Below, piece after piece: positions 7,665 through 15,223 of a stretch of 36,027 bases of DNA. Source of the DNA: Alistipes sp. Its GTDB lineage: Bacteria; Bacteroidota; Bacteroidia; Bacteroidales; Rikenellaceae. The notes under the pieces were generated by a model. The model saw nothing but the letters and a program-made list of their open reading frames with translations. It had not been told where the DNA came from and did no database searches. The stretch spans positions 1 through 36,027 of the forward strand of contig JAHHQN010000023.1 in the NCBI GenBank assembly GCA_020026375.1, read 5' to 3'. The position numbers and the translations under genes are program-made. Numbering within the stretch: the first letter of the stretch is position 1; every line of letters begins with the position of its first letter.

Positions 7665-8891
7665 ATGTGGATTTATAATTTCGGTATGATATTCTATGCG
7701 TGGGTCATCAGACTCATCGCACCGCGACATCGCAAAGCCGAACTTTGGTACGAAGGCCGCAAAGACCTCTTCCGACGCATGAAAGCCGCCATCAGCCCCG
7801 ACGACAAGATTCTGTGGGTGCATGTGGCATCGCTCGGCGAATTCGAACAGGGACGACCCATCATCGAAAAGATACGCCGCGAACACCCCCAATACAAAAT
7901 CCTGCTCACCTTCTTCTCGCCGTCGGGTTACGAAATCCGCAAGAACTATCAGGGTGCCGACTACATCTTCTACCTGCCCATCGACCGACCTTCACACGTC
8001 AGAGCGTTCCTCGATGCGGCCCACCCCGAAATCGCCATCTTCGTGAAATACGAATTCTGGCTCAACTTCCTCAAGGAGCTGCGCCGCCGCAAGGTGCGCA
8101 CCTTCGTGGTGTCGGCCATCTTCCGCCGCAACTCCATTTTCTTCCGCCCCTACGGCGGCATGTGGCGACAGGCTCTGGAGACCTTCGAAACCATCTTCGT
8201 GCAGAACGAGGAGTCGAAAACCCTGCTCGCCGAACTGGGCTTCGACAATGTGCTGATTGCCGGCGACACACGTTTCGACCGTGTGGCCGAGATTGCACAG
8301 GCAGCCAGGAAAATCGACCTCATAGAGCGTTTCAAGGGCGACACCCCGCTCTTCGTGGCCGGTTCGACATGGAGTCCCGACGAGGATCTGCTCATTCGCC
8401 TCATCAACGACAACCCCACCATCAAATTCGTCATCGCCCCCCACGAGATGAACGAGGGACGTATCCAACGCCTGCTCGACGAGAGCCGCGGCGGTGCGGT
8501 GAGATACACCGCCTGTGATGCCGCCACCGACCTCTCACACAAGCAGGTAATGATCCTCGACACGGTGGGCATTCTCTCCTCGGTCTACGGCTATGCCACC
8601 TGGAGCTACATCGGCGGAGGATTCGGTGTGGGTATCCACAACACCCTCGAGGCGGCCACCTTCGGTCTGCCGATTGCCTTCGGCCCCAACTACCACAAGT
8701 TCAAGGAGGCCTGCGACATGGTCACCCTCGGCGCCGCACGCTCCATCACCACCTACGAGGAGCTGGCCGCCTGGTTCTCGCCGCTGCTCAACGATGCCGA
8801 AGCCCTGCGCAAGGCCAGCCAGACGGCCAAGGACTACACCACGCGCAATCAGGGTGCGACGACCATCATCACCCAAACGATATTCCAATAG
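7665..8891 (+). CDS. waaA: 3-deoxy-D-manno-octulosonic acid (Kdo) transferase
   Basis: The enzyme transfers Kdo from CMP-Kdo to the lipid A precursor at the cytoplasmic face of the inner membrane (lipopolysaccharide core). The 408-residue product begins with a membrane-anchor helix (MWIYNFGMIFYAWVIRLIA). It continues with a GT-B N-domain carrying HVASLGEFEQGRP, in which the Glu of the SLGEFEQG segment is the conserved catalytic base position, then GDTRFDRV, and a C-domain with FVAGSTWSPDED, IAPHEMNEG and the IGGGFGVGIHNTLEAATFG donor-binding stretch. The open frame extends upstream to 7554, but the promoter lies there. A strong terminator follows at 8911-8949, so the gene appears monocistronic. 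Confidence 0.95.
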   Translation: MWIYNFGMIFYAWVIRLIAPRHRKAELWYEGRKDLFRRMKAAISPDDKILWVHVASLGEFEQGRPIIEKIRREHPQYKILLTFFSPSGYEIRKNYQGADYIFYLPIDRPSHVRAFLDAAHPEIAIFVKYEFWLNFLKELRRRKVRTFVVSAIFRRNSIFFRPYGGMWRQALETFETIFVQNEESKTLLAELGFDNVLIAGDTRFDRVAEIAQAARKIDLIERFKGDTPLFVAGSTWSPDEDLLIRLINDNPTIKFVIAPHEMNEGRIQRLLDESRGGAVRYTACDAATDLSHKQVMILDTVGILSSVYGYATWSYIGGGFGVGIHNTLEAATFGLPIAFGPNYHKFKEACDMVTLGAARSITTYEELAAWFSPLLNDAEALRKASQTAKDYTTRNQGATTIITQTIFQ

Positions 8892-8910
8892 GACACTGTC
8901 ACATACCCAC

Positions 8911-8949
8911 AAAACGCCACTCCTTCACATGGGAGTGGCGTTTTTTTTT
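8911..8949 (+). terminator. Strong terminator after waaA
   Basis: CGCCACTCC (8915-8923) pairs with GGAGTGGCG (8932-8940), extended by A/T pairs, followed by nine T. This is a typical intrinsic terminator 20 bp after the waaA stop codon. Confidence 0.93.
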
Positions 8950-9270
8950 GCAGACCTGCGGTCATTGCACTGCCTGCACACCTATTTATATATGTTTTCC
9001 GTCCTGCCGACCGTTTCTGCCGCGTCCGCTCCATTCCGGCACACTCTCCCCCACACCATCACCTCCGCAGCCGTAAACCGGCCCTTTTCCCCCGACACCG
9101 ACCATCTTCTCATCAGAAGCCCCACACCCAACTACCGTCTGCCGCCGCTCCTCGGCCACGGTTTTCGCCACACGCACTCCGCAGCCCCCCACTGTCCGAC
9201 CTCTCCACACGCACGCCCACCGACGGCCGTTCCTCCTCCCGACTGGTCTCCACTCACCCCTTTCGACAAG
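8950..9270. other. Gene-free, pyrimidine-rich spacer
   Basis: About 320 bases between two converging terminators. The plus strand is strikingly C-rich and G-poor. Open frames across it have no start context or recognisable product, and I see no tRNA fold, repeat or promoter. Confidence 0.5.
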
Positions 9271-9274
9271 GCAC

Positions 9275-9307
9275 AAAAAAAAGACAGACCCCCGTCGGGA
9301 GTCTGTC
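9275..9307 (-). terminator. Terminator of the TPR protein gene
   Basis: GACAGAC (9283-9289) pairs with GTCTGTC (9301-9307), with inner C/G pairs, and eight A on the left give a U-run in the leftward transcript. It lies 24 bp beyond the stop codon of the gene at 9331. Confidence 0.88.
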
Positions 9308-9330
9308 CTGTGATTCGGTTGAAGAATAAA

Positions 9331-10269
9331 TTACTTCGAAAGCTCTGCAAGAGCGGCAGCTGCATTCTCGGCAGCGGGACCTGCAGTCACCTTCTTGAAG
9401 GCTGCAATAGCCTGGGGCTTCATCTCCTTGGCGTTGTAAGCGGCACCCAGCAGGTAGTACATTAGCGACTTGTCGGCCTCGTCGGTCTGTGCAGCGGCAG
9501 CAGCCTCGCCCAGCTCGATTACCTTTGCGTAGTCCTTCTTATTGAGGTAAGCCTGCAGACGTACGTTGTGGAACAGCGCGTTGTCGGCGTTCTTTGCCAG
9601 CTGCTCGTCAGCCATGGCGATAATCTCGTCGAAGTTGCCTGCACCCTGCAGCTCAGCCACCTTGTTGTTGGTGTAGAGCGCCATCATCTCCTTGGCCTTG
9701 GCAGCGTCCTCGGCATACTTGGGGTGGGTCTTCGAAGCAATGGCCATGTAAATCTCCATACCCTGCTGATACTCGCCCATCTCGCAGTAGCTCATGGCCA
9801 GGTTCAGTGCCATCGAGGTGTTGTCGGGGTCAGCCTTGTAACCCTTTGCGAAGATGTCGGCAGCAGTCTTGTAGTCCTTCGAGTTGAAGGCCTCGCCACC
9901 GCGGATCTGGTAAATCTTGGCTACCCAGTTGTTGGCCTTGGCCATCTGCTGAGTCTCGCCGTAAAGCTCGGCTTTCTCGGCCGACTTCTCGAAGTTGACC
10001 AGCGCCTCATCGTAATTCTTGGTACGGATTGCACTGCCACCCAGCATATAGTAGCACTTGGGGAGTGTGGTCTTGGCAGTAGCCACCAGCGACTCGGTAC
10101 CCTCCTGATCGAGACCCTGCTCGATGACCTGCTCGAACTTGGCAGCAGCCTCCTTGAAGTTCTTTGCACCAAAAGCAGCGGCAGCCTCGTTATATACAGC
10201 CGAAAGGTCCTGTGCCGAGAGGGTTGTTGCTCCCAGCAGAGCAATCATAGAAAATAACAACTTTTTCAT
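9331..10269 (-). CDS. Exported tetratricopeptide-repeat protein
   Basis: The 312-residue product has a signal peptide (MKKLLFSMIALLGATTLSAQ, cleavage expected near residue 19-20) and then alanine-rich helical repeats of TPR type. Examples are AFGAKNFKEAAAKFEQVIEQ, NYDEALVNFEKSAEKAE, DYKTAADIFAKGYKADPDN and EYQQGMEIYMAIA. It should reside in the periplasm or on the membrane as a scaffold. No enzymatic motif is seen and I cannot assign a partner. It has its own full-consensus promoter (10334-10364) and terminator, so it is a single-gene unit. A short CCCC/GGGG hairpin sits in its leader near 10309-10324. Confidence 0.88.
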   Translation of the reverse strand: MKKLLFSMIALLGATTLSAQDLSAVYNEAAAAFGAKNFKEAAAKFEQVIEQGLDQEGTESLVATAKTTLPKCYYMLGGSAIRTKNYDEALVNFEKSAEKAELYGETQQMAKANNWVAKIYQIRGGEAFNSKDYKTAADIFAKGYKADPDNTSMALNLAMSYCEMGEYQQGMEIYMAIASKTHPKYAEDAAKAKEMMALYTNNKVAELQGAGNFDEIIAMADEQLAKNADNALFHNVRLQAYLNKKDYAKVIELGEAAAAAQTDEADKSLMYYLLGAAYNAKEMKPQAIAAFKKVTAGPAAENAAAALAELSK

Positions 10270-10333
10270 TTTTTATACGATTTTATTTAGATTATGGTTC
10301 GCTACAATCCCCAATCGTGGGGGTACATCATTG

Positions 10334-10364
10334 CAAATATAGGTATTTTTTCGAGGAACACAAA
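10334..10364 (-). promoter_or_regulatory. Promoter of the TPR gene, full consensus
   Basis: On the minus strand, TTTG (10361-10364), a 19-nt spacer and TATATTTG (10334-10341) match the Bacteroidetes consensus exactly. The predicted leader is about 60 nt. Confidence 0.82.
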
Positions 10365-10382
10365 AAAATAGCGGGAGGTTTT

Positions 10383-10853
10383 TCAACTGCGCAACGACTT
10401 GAAAAACGTGTCCATCAGCGATTCGCACTCGTCGGCCAGCACTCCGCCGACCACCGTGGTTTTGGGGTGGAAGACCTTGTCGGTGTAGGTGTGCCACCCT
10501 TTTTTGGGGTCGTCGGCGCCCCACACCACACGCCCCACCTGCGCCCAGGCGATGGCTCCGGCGCACATGATGCAGGGTTCCACGGTGACATAGAGCGCGC
10601 ACTCCTGCAGGTATTTGCCGCCCAGTGTCGAGGCCGCGGCCGTGATGGCCTGCATCTCGGCATGGGCTGTGGGGTCGGCGAGGGTCTCCACCAGGTTGTG
10701 GCCGCGGCCGATGACCCGACCGCCCGACACCACCACCGCACCAATGGGTACCTCGTCGCTCTCCAACGCCTTGCGTGCTTCGAGGAGGGCCATACGCATG
10801 AATTTTTCGTCCGCTTCGCGCGATTTTTGGAGTTCTTCGTTCATATCCTTCAC
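10383..10853 (-). CDS. tadA: tRNA-specific adenosine deaminase
   Basis: This zinc deaminase converts adenosine 34 to inosine in tRNA-Arg(ACG). The 156-residue product has the cytidine/deoxycytidylate deaminase fold with the zinc site TAHAE (His and catalytic Glu) and PCIMCAG (two Cys), together with DEVPIGAVVV and a C-terminal ECESLMDTFF helix typical of TadA. A guanine deaminase-like role is possible in this superfamily, but the N-terminal DEVPIGAV and DPTAHAEM context favours TadA. ATG 10853 or ATG 10844 (MNEEL) could be the start. Confidence 0.9.
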   Translation of the reverse strand: MKDMNEELQKSREADEKFMRMALLEARKALESDEVPIGAVVVSGGRVIGRGHNLVETLADPTAHAEMQAITAAASTLGGKYLQECALYVTVEPCIMCAGAIAWAQVGRVVWGADDPKKGWHTYTDKVFHPKTTVVGGVLADECESLMDTFFKSLRS

Positions 10854-10919
10854 ATTTTTAGCGGCATAACCGCCCGTCAGGAGTCGTCACAACGACCGCC
10901 GAAGAGGCGTCTGCCTCCA

Positions 10920-10927
10920 CAAAAATA
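10920..10927 (-). promoter_or_regulatory. Probable -7 box of tadA
   Basis: TATTTTTG on the minus strand fits TAnnTTTG and lies 67 bp upstream of the tadA ATG. No clear -33 element is seen. Confidence 0.45.
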
Positions 10928-11003
10928 ACTAAATTCTGCGTTACAGCCCTATTTTAATACCAAAAAAATGTCGAATCTTCGTGACGAAGTGGTGAAAATT
11001 GAG

Positions 11004-11011
11004 TAACTTTG
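11004..11011 (+). promoter_or_regulatory. -7 box of aspS
   Basis: TAACTTTG fits TAnnTTTG, with the aspS ATG 40 bp downstream. The -33 position has only a weak TTCG. Confidence 0.6.
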
Positions 11012-11051
11012 TGGGTTAAAAGAATTGAACGAACAATAAAAGATAATTCTT

Positions 11052-12806
11052 ATGTACAGAACCCATACGTGCGGCTGTCTGAGAGCCGAGAACGTAAACC
11101 AAACCGTGACATTGGCCGGTTGGGTGCAGAAGGTGAGAAATCTGGGCGCGATGACCTTCATCGACCTCAGAGACCGCTACGGCATCACCCAGATTGTGAT
11201 TAACGAAGATTCGCCCGAGCAGGTGCGTGCAGCAGCTGCCAAAGTGGGTCGCGAGTGGGTCATTCGCGTGACCGGCACCGTCATCGAGCGCGAGGCCAAG
11301 AACCCCAAGATGCCCACCGGCGACATCGAGGTGTCGGTGTCGGAGTTCACCGTACTCAACGAGGCACAGACCCCTCCCTTCACCATCGAGGAGGTGTCCG
11401 ACGGCGGTGACGACCTGAGAATGAAGTACCGCTACCTCGACCTGCGTCGTGCGCCCCTGCAGCGCAACATGATTCTGCGCCACAAGATGGCACAGGAAAT
11501 CCGCCGCTTCCTCGACGCCGAGGGCTTCCTCGAAATCGAGACCCCCTATCTGGTGGGTTCGACCCCCGAGGGTGCGCGTGACTTCGTGGTACCCAGCCGC
11601 ATGAACCCCAATCAGTTCTACGCGCTGCCCCAGTCGCCCCAGACCCTCAAACAGCTGCTCATGGTGGCCGGCTACGACAAGTATTTCCAGATTGTGCGCT
11701 GCTTCCGCGACGAGGACCTGCGCGCCGACCGTCAGCCCGAGTTCACCCAGATCGACTGCGAGATGTCGTTCGTCGAGCAGCAGGACGTCATCGACGTCTT
11801 CGAGCGTTGGGCCAAGCACATGTTCAAGGAGGTGATGCACATCGACTTCACCGAGCCTTTCCGCCAGATGCCCTGGATCGAGGCCATGGAGAAGTACGGT
11901 TCCGACAAACCCGACCTGCGTTTCGGCATGGAGTTCGCCGACCTGACCGACCTGGCCAAGGGCCACGGCTTCTCGGTGTTCGACGAGGCGGACTACATCA
12001 CGGGATTCGCCGCCACAGGCTGCGCCGCCTACACCCGCAAGCAGATTGACGCCCTCACCGAGTTCGTGAAGCGTCCTCAGGTGGGTGCCAAGGGTCTCAT
12101 CTGGATTCGTGTGGAGGCCGACAAAATCAAGTCGTCAATCGACAAGTTCTACTCGCCCGAGGAGGTCAAGGCCATGGCCGACAAGTGCGGTGCCAAGGAG
12201 GGCGACATGGTGTTCATTCTCTGCGGCAAGAAGTTCAAGGCGCTGACCCAGTTGTGCGCCCTGCGTCTGGAGGTGGCCGAGCAGTTGGGTCTGCGTGACC
12301 CCAAGAAGTTCGCTCCGCTGTGGGTGGTCGACTTCCCCATGTTCGAGTGGGACGAGGAGACCCAGCGTTTCTACGCCATGCACCACCCCTTCACCTCACC
12401 CAAACCCGAGGACGTGGAGTTCCTGGAGAGCGATCCCGGCCGCGTGCGTGCCAATGCCTACGACTTCGTCTGCAACGGTACGGAGGTCGGCGGCGGTTCA
12501 ATCCGTATCCACGACGCCAAGCTGCAGGCCAAGATTTTCAAGTGTCTGGGCTTTACCCCCGAGAAGGCACAGGAGCAGTTCGGCTTCCTGATGAACGCCT
12601 TCAAGTTCGGTGCGCCCCCCCACGGTGGTCTGGCCTTCGGTTTCGACCGTCTGTGCGCCCTGTTCGGCGGTTCGGAGTCGATTCGCGACTACATTGCCTT
12701 CCCCAAGAACAATGCAGGCCGCGATGTGATGCTCGATGCCCCCGGCTACCTCGACCAGTCGCAGCTCGACGAGCTGTACCTCGAGTTGCGCCAGCCCGAA
12801 GCATAA
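11052..12806 (+). CDS. aspS: Aspartate--tRNA ligase, bacterial type
   Basis: This class IIb synthetase charges tRNA-Asp. In order, the 584-residue product has an N-terminal OB-fold anticodon-binding domain (about 1-105), the catalytic domain with motif 2 FRDEDLRADRQPEFTQID (218-235), the bacterial GAD insertion (about 285-405) and motif 3 GFDRLCALFGG near residue 530. The large GAD domain marks it as bacterial type. Whether it charges only tRNA-Asp or also tRNA-Asn depends on the organism's gatCAB/asnS content, which is not visible here. It is a single-gene unit with its own promoter and terminator. Confidence 0.98.
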   Translation: MYRTHTCGCLRAENVNQTVTLAGWVQKVRNLGAMTFIDLRDRYGITQIVINEDSPEQVRAAAAKVGREWVIRVTGTVIEREAKNPKMPTGDIEVSVSEFTVLNEAQTPPFTIEEVSDGGDDLRMKYRYLDLRRAPLQRNMILRHKMAQEIRRFLDAEGFLEIETPYLVGSTPEGARDFVVPSRMNPNQFYALPQSPQTLKQLLMVAGYDKYFQIVRCFRDEDLRADRQPEFTQIDCEMSFVEQQDVIDVFERWAKHMFKEVMHIDFTEPFRQMPWIEAMEKYGSDKPDLRFGMEFADLTDLAKGHGFSVFDEADYITGFAATGCAAYTRKQIDALTEFVKRPQVGAKGLIWIRVEADKIKSSIDKFYSPEEVKAMADKCGAKEGDMVFILCGKKFKALTQLCALRLEVAEQLGLRDPKKFAPLWVVDFPMFEWDEETQRFYAMHHPFTSPKPEDVEFLESDPGRVRANAYDFVCNGTEVGGGSIRIHDAKLQAKIFKCLGFTPEKAQEQFGFLMNAFKFGAPPHGGLAFGFDRLCALFGGSESIRDYIAFPKNNAGRDVMLDAPGYLDQSQLDELYLELRQPEA

Positions 12807-12831
12807 AACCAAGTATTAAATATTTATATGA

Positions 12832-12869
12832 AAAGCGTGTTGCCCGTCAAGGACAGCACGCTTTTTTTT
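12832..12869 (+). terminator. Terminator after aspS
   Basis: AGCGTG (12834-12839) pairs with CACGCT (12857-12862), extended by A/T pairs, followed by eight T in total. It is immediately followed by further homopolymers, T9 (12872-12880) and G9 (12881-12889). Confidence 0.82.
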
Positions 12870-12899
12870 CGTTTTTTTTTGGGGGGGGGACTCTCTCCG

Positions 12900-13463
12900 T
12901 CAGAAGTCGATACCCACCTTGAAGCTCACACCGCCGACATTGGCAGTACCCACCTTCTCTCCGTAATTCAAATCGTAGAGATTGTCCTTCTGCACCTCAT
13001 AACCGATGGCGAAGCTGACGCCCACACGCGATTTGGTAGCAAAACGCACGCCTATCGAGGGATTGCAATAGATACCTCCGTCCGAACCTCCGTCCACATA
13101 GCTGTCAGTGATGACCGTATAACCCAGACGCATACTCACGAAGGGAGTGATTTTTCCGGGTTTGAAATTACCCACCACAGCGGCATACATGGGTATGCCC
13201 AGCACCTCGGTATTGTCGAAGTAGCTGAAGCCCATACCGCCACCCAGAAAGAAATAGGGGTTGAACTGATAGCCGTGGGTGGTGGTCACCTGCAAACGGC
13301 CGTTACCCTCGCCCCAATCACCGACACCGACCGTGTAACCCATGTCGACAAATCCGTGATAACCCGTGTGCAGGTTGGCACTCTTCGAGGAGGAGCGGTA
13401 GCTCTGGGCGGAGACTCCGCCGACGAGCAACAAAGCCGCCAATACCAAAAACAGTCTCTTCAT
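12900..13463 (-). CDS. Small outer-membrane beta-barrel protein
   Basis: The 187-residue product has a signal peptide (MKRLFLVLAALLLVGGVSAQ) and alternating beta strands rich in Gly and aromatic residues, ending in a terminal Phe (VGIDF), as expected for BAM-assembled barrels. It is paralogous to the barrel at 18142-18699. They share the VTTTHGYQFxPxFFLGxGM core, a GYxGxVxxG start, the TPFVxxxxGYTV segment and the ...NPxxGVRF strand. It belongs broadly to the PorT/OMP_b-brl type. No substrate can be assigned. It is transcribed alone from a promoter about 130 bp upstream, and its 3' end abuts the T9G9 tract after aspS. Confidence 0.8.
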   Translation of the reverse strand: MKRLFLVLAALLLVGGVSAQSYRSSSKSANLHTGYHGFVDMGYTVGVGDWGEGNGRLQVTTTHGYQFNPYFFLGGGMGFSYFDNTEVLGIPMYAAVVGNFKPGKITPFVSMRLGYTVITDSYVDGGSDGGIYCNPSIGVRFATKSRVGVSFAIGYEVQKDNLYDLNYGEKVGTANVGGVSFKVGIDF

Positions 13464-13593
13464 AACTCAAAATTTCAGTCGGCCACGACGACACGAATGG
13501 CCCATAAAAAAAGTAGTGGCGGAGGAGGTGTCGTCCCACCCTCGCGCGACATTTTCTTCGCATCGGGGCAACTCTCCGCAGGCTTGGTAATCA

Positions 13594-13601
13594 CAAATAT
13601 A
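13594..13601 (-). promoter_or_regulatory. -7 box of the beta-barrel gene
   Basis: TATATTTG on the minus strand matches TAnnTTTG. The predicted leader is about 125 nt, GC-rich and unusually long. No -33 TTTG is seen at the normal distance. Confidence 0.5.
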
Positions 13602-13634
13602 GTATTTAGCCGATAAGATTATCCTCCGGCCGGC

Positions 13635-13675
13635 AAAAAAAAGATGTCCGGCCGCAAGGAAAACGGTCGGACATC
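13635..13675 (-). terminator. Terminator of the DUF5020-like gene
   Basis: GATGTCCG (13643-13650) pairs with CGGACATC (13668-13675), and the eight A on the left (13635-13642) become a U-run in the leftward transcript. Confidence 0.88.
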
Positions 13676-13711
13676 ACAAGGAAAATATAAATTATCGTCG
13701 TCCTGCGGCGA

Positions 13712-14419
13712 TTAATTGAAGCTCCACTTCAGGGCGATGGTGGGAATGGCGTAGAAACCCTTGCGGCCGCCGAAGTTGTTGCTCAACTCCAGCTCGGTAC
13801 CGATACTCATCTTGAATTTCTCGTTCACACCCTTGATTTTGTGCAGATTGACCCAGAACTGAGGCTCGGCCAGGAAGATGCAGCTGGTGTTGTTGATGTA
13901 GTTCTTCTCGCGCCAGAAATCGACAAAGCCGTTGAACGAGCAGATGCCGCGCTGACCGAAGTTCACATACCACGTACCGGTGAACTGGTAGTTGTGGGGC
14001 GCCTGATGACCCTCGATGTACTTATACGATGCGGTGAGGCTGAAACCCGACGAGAAATTCTTGTTATTATAGGTATAGGTCGCACCGAAGAGGTAGGCGT
14101 TGTTGAGGGAGAAACGGTTGGTCGTACCGCCGTTGTACTCCACATGAATCGACACGGGCGCTTTCCAGAAACGGAACTCACGCGCAATCTCCCAATAAGC
14201 CGATGCCACGCCCTTGCTGGTGTAGTCCATATCGACAAAGAAGAAGGTGCTGCCCCAGCCGTCGGGGTGGAACATCTCCACGGTGGAGGTGAAGAGCGGA
14301 CGCTCCGACAATTCGTCGTAGAAGTTACGGCCGAAGTCGTAGTGCATCTGTACATTCTGTGCCGAAACGGAAGCAAAGCCCATGACGGCAGCAAGCAGAA
14401 GGAGGAGTTTTTTCATCAT
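13712..14419 (-). CDS. DUF5020/Tsx-like outer-membrane channel candidate
   Basis: The 235-residue product starts MMKKLLLLLAAVMGFASVSA (signal peptide). It then shows a 12-strand-like barrel pattern with FHPDGWGSTFFFVDMDY, YWEIAREFRFWKAPVSIHVE and NNAYLFGATYTY, and it ends in a strand with terminal aromatics (ALKWSFN). The GWGSTFFFVD segment and overall plan resemble DUF5020 proteins, which are similar to the nucleoside channel Tsx. Assignment is from memory of the family pattern. The next non-orphan gene upstream is a purine permease, which fits a nucleoside or nucleobase pore. An open frame extends 14 codons upstream (to 14461), but that part (KISKKQLAKSQT) is not signal-like, so ATG 14419 or 14416 is preferred. 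Confidence 0.65.
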   Translation of the reverse strand: MMKKLLLLLAAVMGFASVSAQNVQMHYDFGRNFYDELSERPLFTSTVEMFHPDGWGSTFFFVDMDYTSKGVASAYWEIAREFRFWKAPVSIHVEYNGGTTNRFSLNNAYLFGATYTYNNKNFSSGFSLTASYKYIEGHQAPHNYQFTGTWYVNFGQRGICSFNGFVDFWREKNYINNTSCIFLAEPQFWVNLHKIKGVNEKFKMSIGTELELSNNFGGRKGFYAIPTIALKWSFN

Positions 14420-14552
14420 AGTTTGAGATTTTGCAAGTTGTTTTTTTGATATTTTCGTCATACTGCTTCATAACTCTATTTTTTCTCTCTTTCAAACCGT
14501 TCAATCTATACGGGGAATTATTCTGCATCAAAAGAAGCCGTCTGAAATAAAC

Positions 14553-14604
14553 AAAAAAAGGTATTCTGGATACTCTTTCAATTCAGTGAAAGGAAGAATC
14601 CAGA
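14553..14604 (-). other. Hairpin with U-run, minus strand, unexplained
   Basis: TCTGGAT (14565-14571) pairs with ATCCAGA (14598-14604), and inside it CTTTCA (14575-14580) pairs with TGAAAG (14587-14592). Seven A at 14553-14559 give a U-run for leftward transcription. It looks like an intrinsic terminator, but no gene lies directly upstream of it. It is part of the AT-rich spacer 14462-14802, where no protein-coding gene is convincing. Confidence 0.4.
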
Positions 14605-14701
14605 CACGAAGCTTGCCGTATTTTTTGTTTGCCAAAGCTAAAGCTAGCTTCGCAGAAACAATAAACAGGCAATAGACTGATATGAATATAGTTTATAACA
14701 G

Positions 14702-14751
14702 AAAAATAAAGACTTACGTCTCATAAGGGAATCTTATGTCTTTATTTTTTT
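14702..14751 (-). terminator. Terminator of the orphan 88-residue gene
   Basis: A 12-bp stem, AAAAATAAAGAC (14702-14713) with GTCTTTATTTTT (14738-14749), encloses a second stem CATAAG/CTTATG. T-run and A-run flank it, so it may work in both directions. It is 50 bp beyond the stop codon of the gene at 14803. Confidence 0.82.
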
Positions 14752-14802
14752 AACATTTGGGAATCAATCAAAACTTAAAATGTTGCTGTTAAATTAGATG
14801 TT

Positions 14803-15069
14803 TTAATCATCATAAATATTAAGAGAATCATAAAAATCCACAAAAGCTTCATACCGTTCTGGATCTAACGCCTCGGGCGCTTTACCAATAAGACGATCAT
14901 CATTAAAAATCCATGCTAATAATTTTGGATTAAGGCTAAGTTGCTCTGACAAATAGCCTTGAATATCCGTATAATCACAATGTTGCATATATAAATTGCA
15001 AATATGATTTTTTTTGAATTGAGCATCAGGTATATGAGTGATTTCAGCCTGAGTTAAATACATTCTCAT
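14803..15069 (-). CDS. Orphan 88-residue acidic protein in an AT-rich island
   Basis: I do not recognise this protein. It has no signal peptide or membrane segment, and is acidic with a C-terminal half rich in Asp and aromatic residues (EALDPERYEAFVDFYDSL, then NIYDD). It is probably a small cytosolic helical protein. The gene is complete with its own parts: a full-consensus promoter (15095-15125), a leader of about 20 nt and a strong terminator. Its base composition is far more AT-rich than every neighbour, and A/T-ending codons dominate, which suggests recent transfer or an AT-tolerant niche gene. MRMYL could start at ATG 15069 or at the third codon, ATG 15063. Confidence 0.75.
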   Translation of the reverse strand: MRMYLTQAEITHIPDAQFKKNHICNLYMQHCDYTDIQGYLSEQLSLNPKLLAWIFNDDRLIGKAPEALDPERYEAFVDFYDSLNIYDD

Positions 15070-15094
15070 AATATTGTTATTAGATTTATTTACA

Positions 15095-15125
15095 CAAAGT
15101 TAAAATAAATACATATAAGAACAAA
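15095..15125 (-). promoter_or_regulatory. Promoter of the orphan gene, full consensus
   Basis: On the minus strand, TTTG (15122-15125), a 19-nt spacer and TAACTTTG (15095-15102) match the Bacteroidetes consensus exactly. Confidence 0.8.
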
Positions 15126-15164
15126 TTAATTTGGAATTAGTGGGTAACTCTTTTTCTAAAGCAC

Positions 15165-15206
15165 AAAAAAAAGGAAACAGGACGACAGCTGCGGCCGTCC
15201 TGTTTC
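15165..15206 (-). terminator. Terminator of the purine permease gene
   Basis: GAAACAGGACG (15174-15184) pairs with CGTCCTGTTTC (15196-15206), with an A-run on the left that becomes a U-run in the leftward transcript. It lies 18 bp after the permease stop codon. Confidence 0.88.
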
Positions 15207-15223
15207 TATGTGGGAGTGTTCTG

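Noticed and set aside
8950..9270. Possible tRNA or small RNA in the spacer after waaA
   Set aside because: No cloverleaf, no T-loop GTTCRA pattern with matching stems, and no promoter were found.
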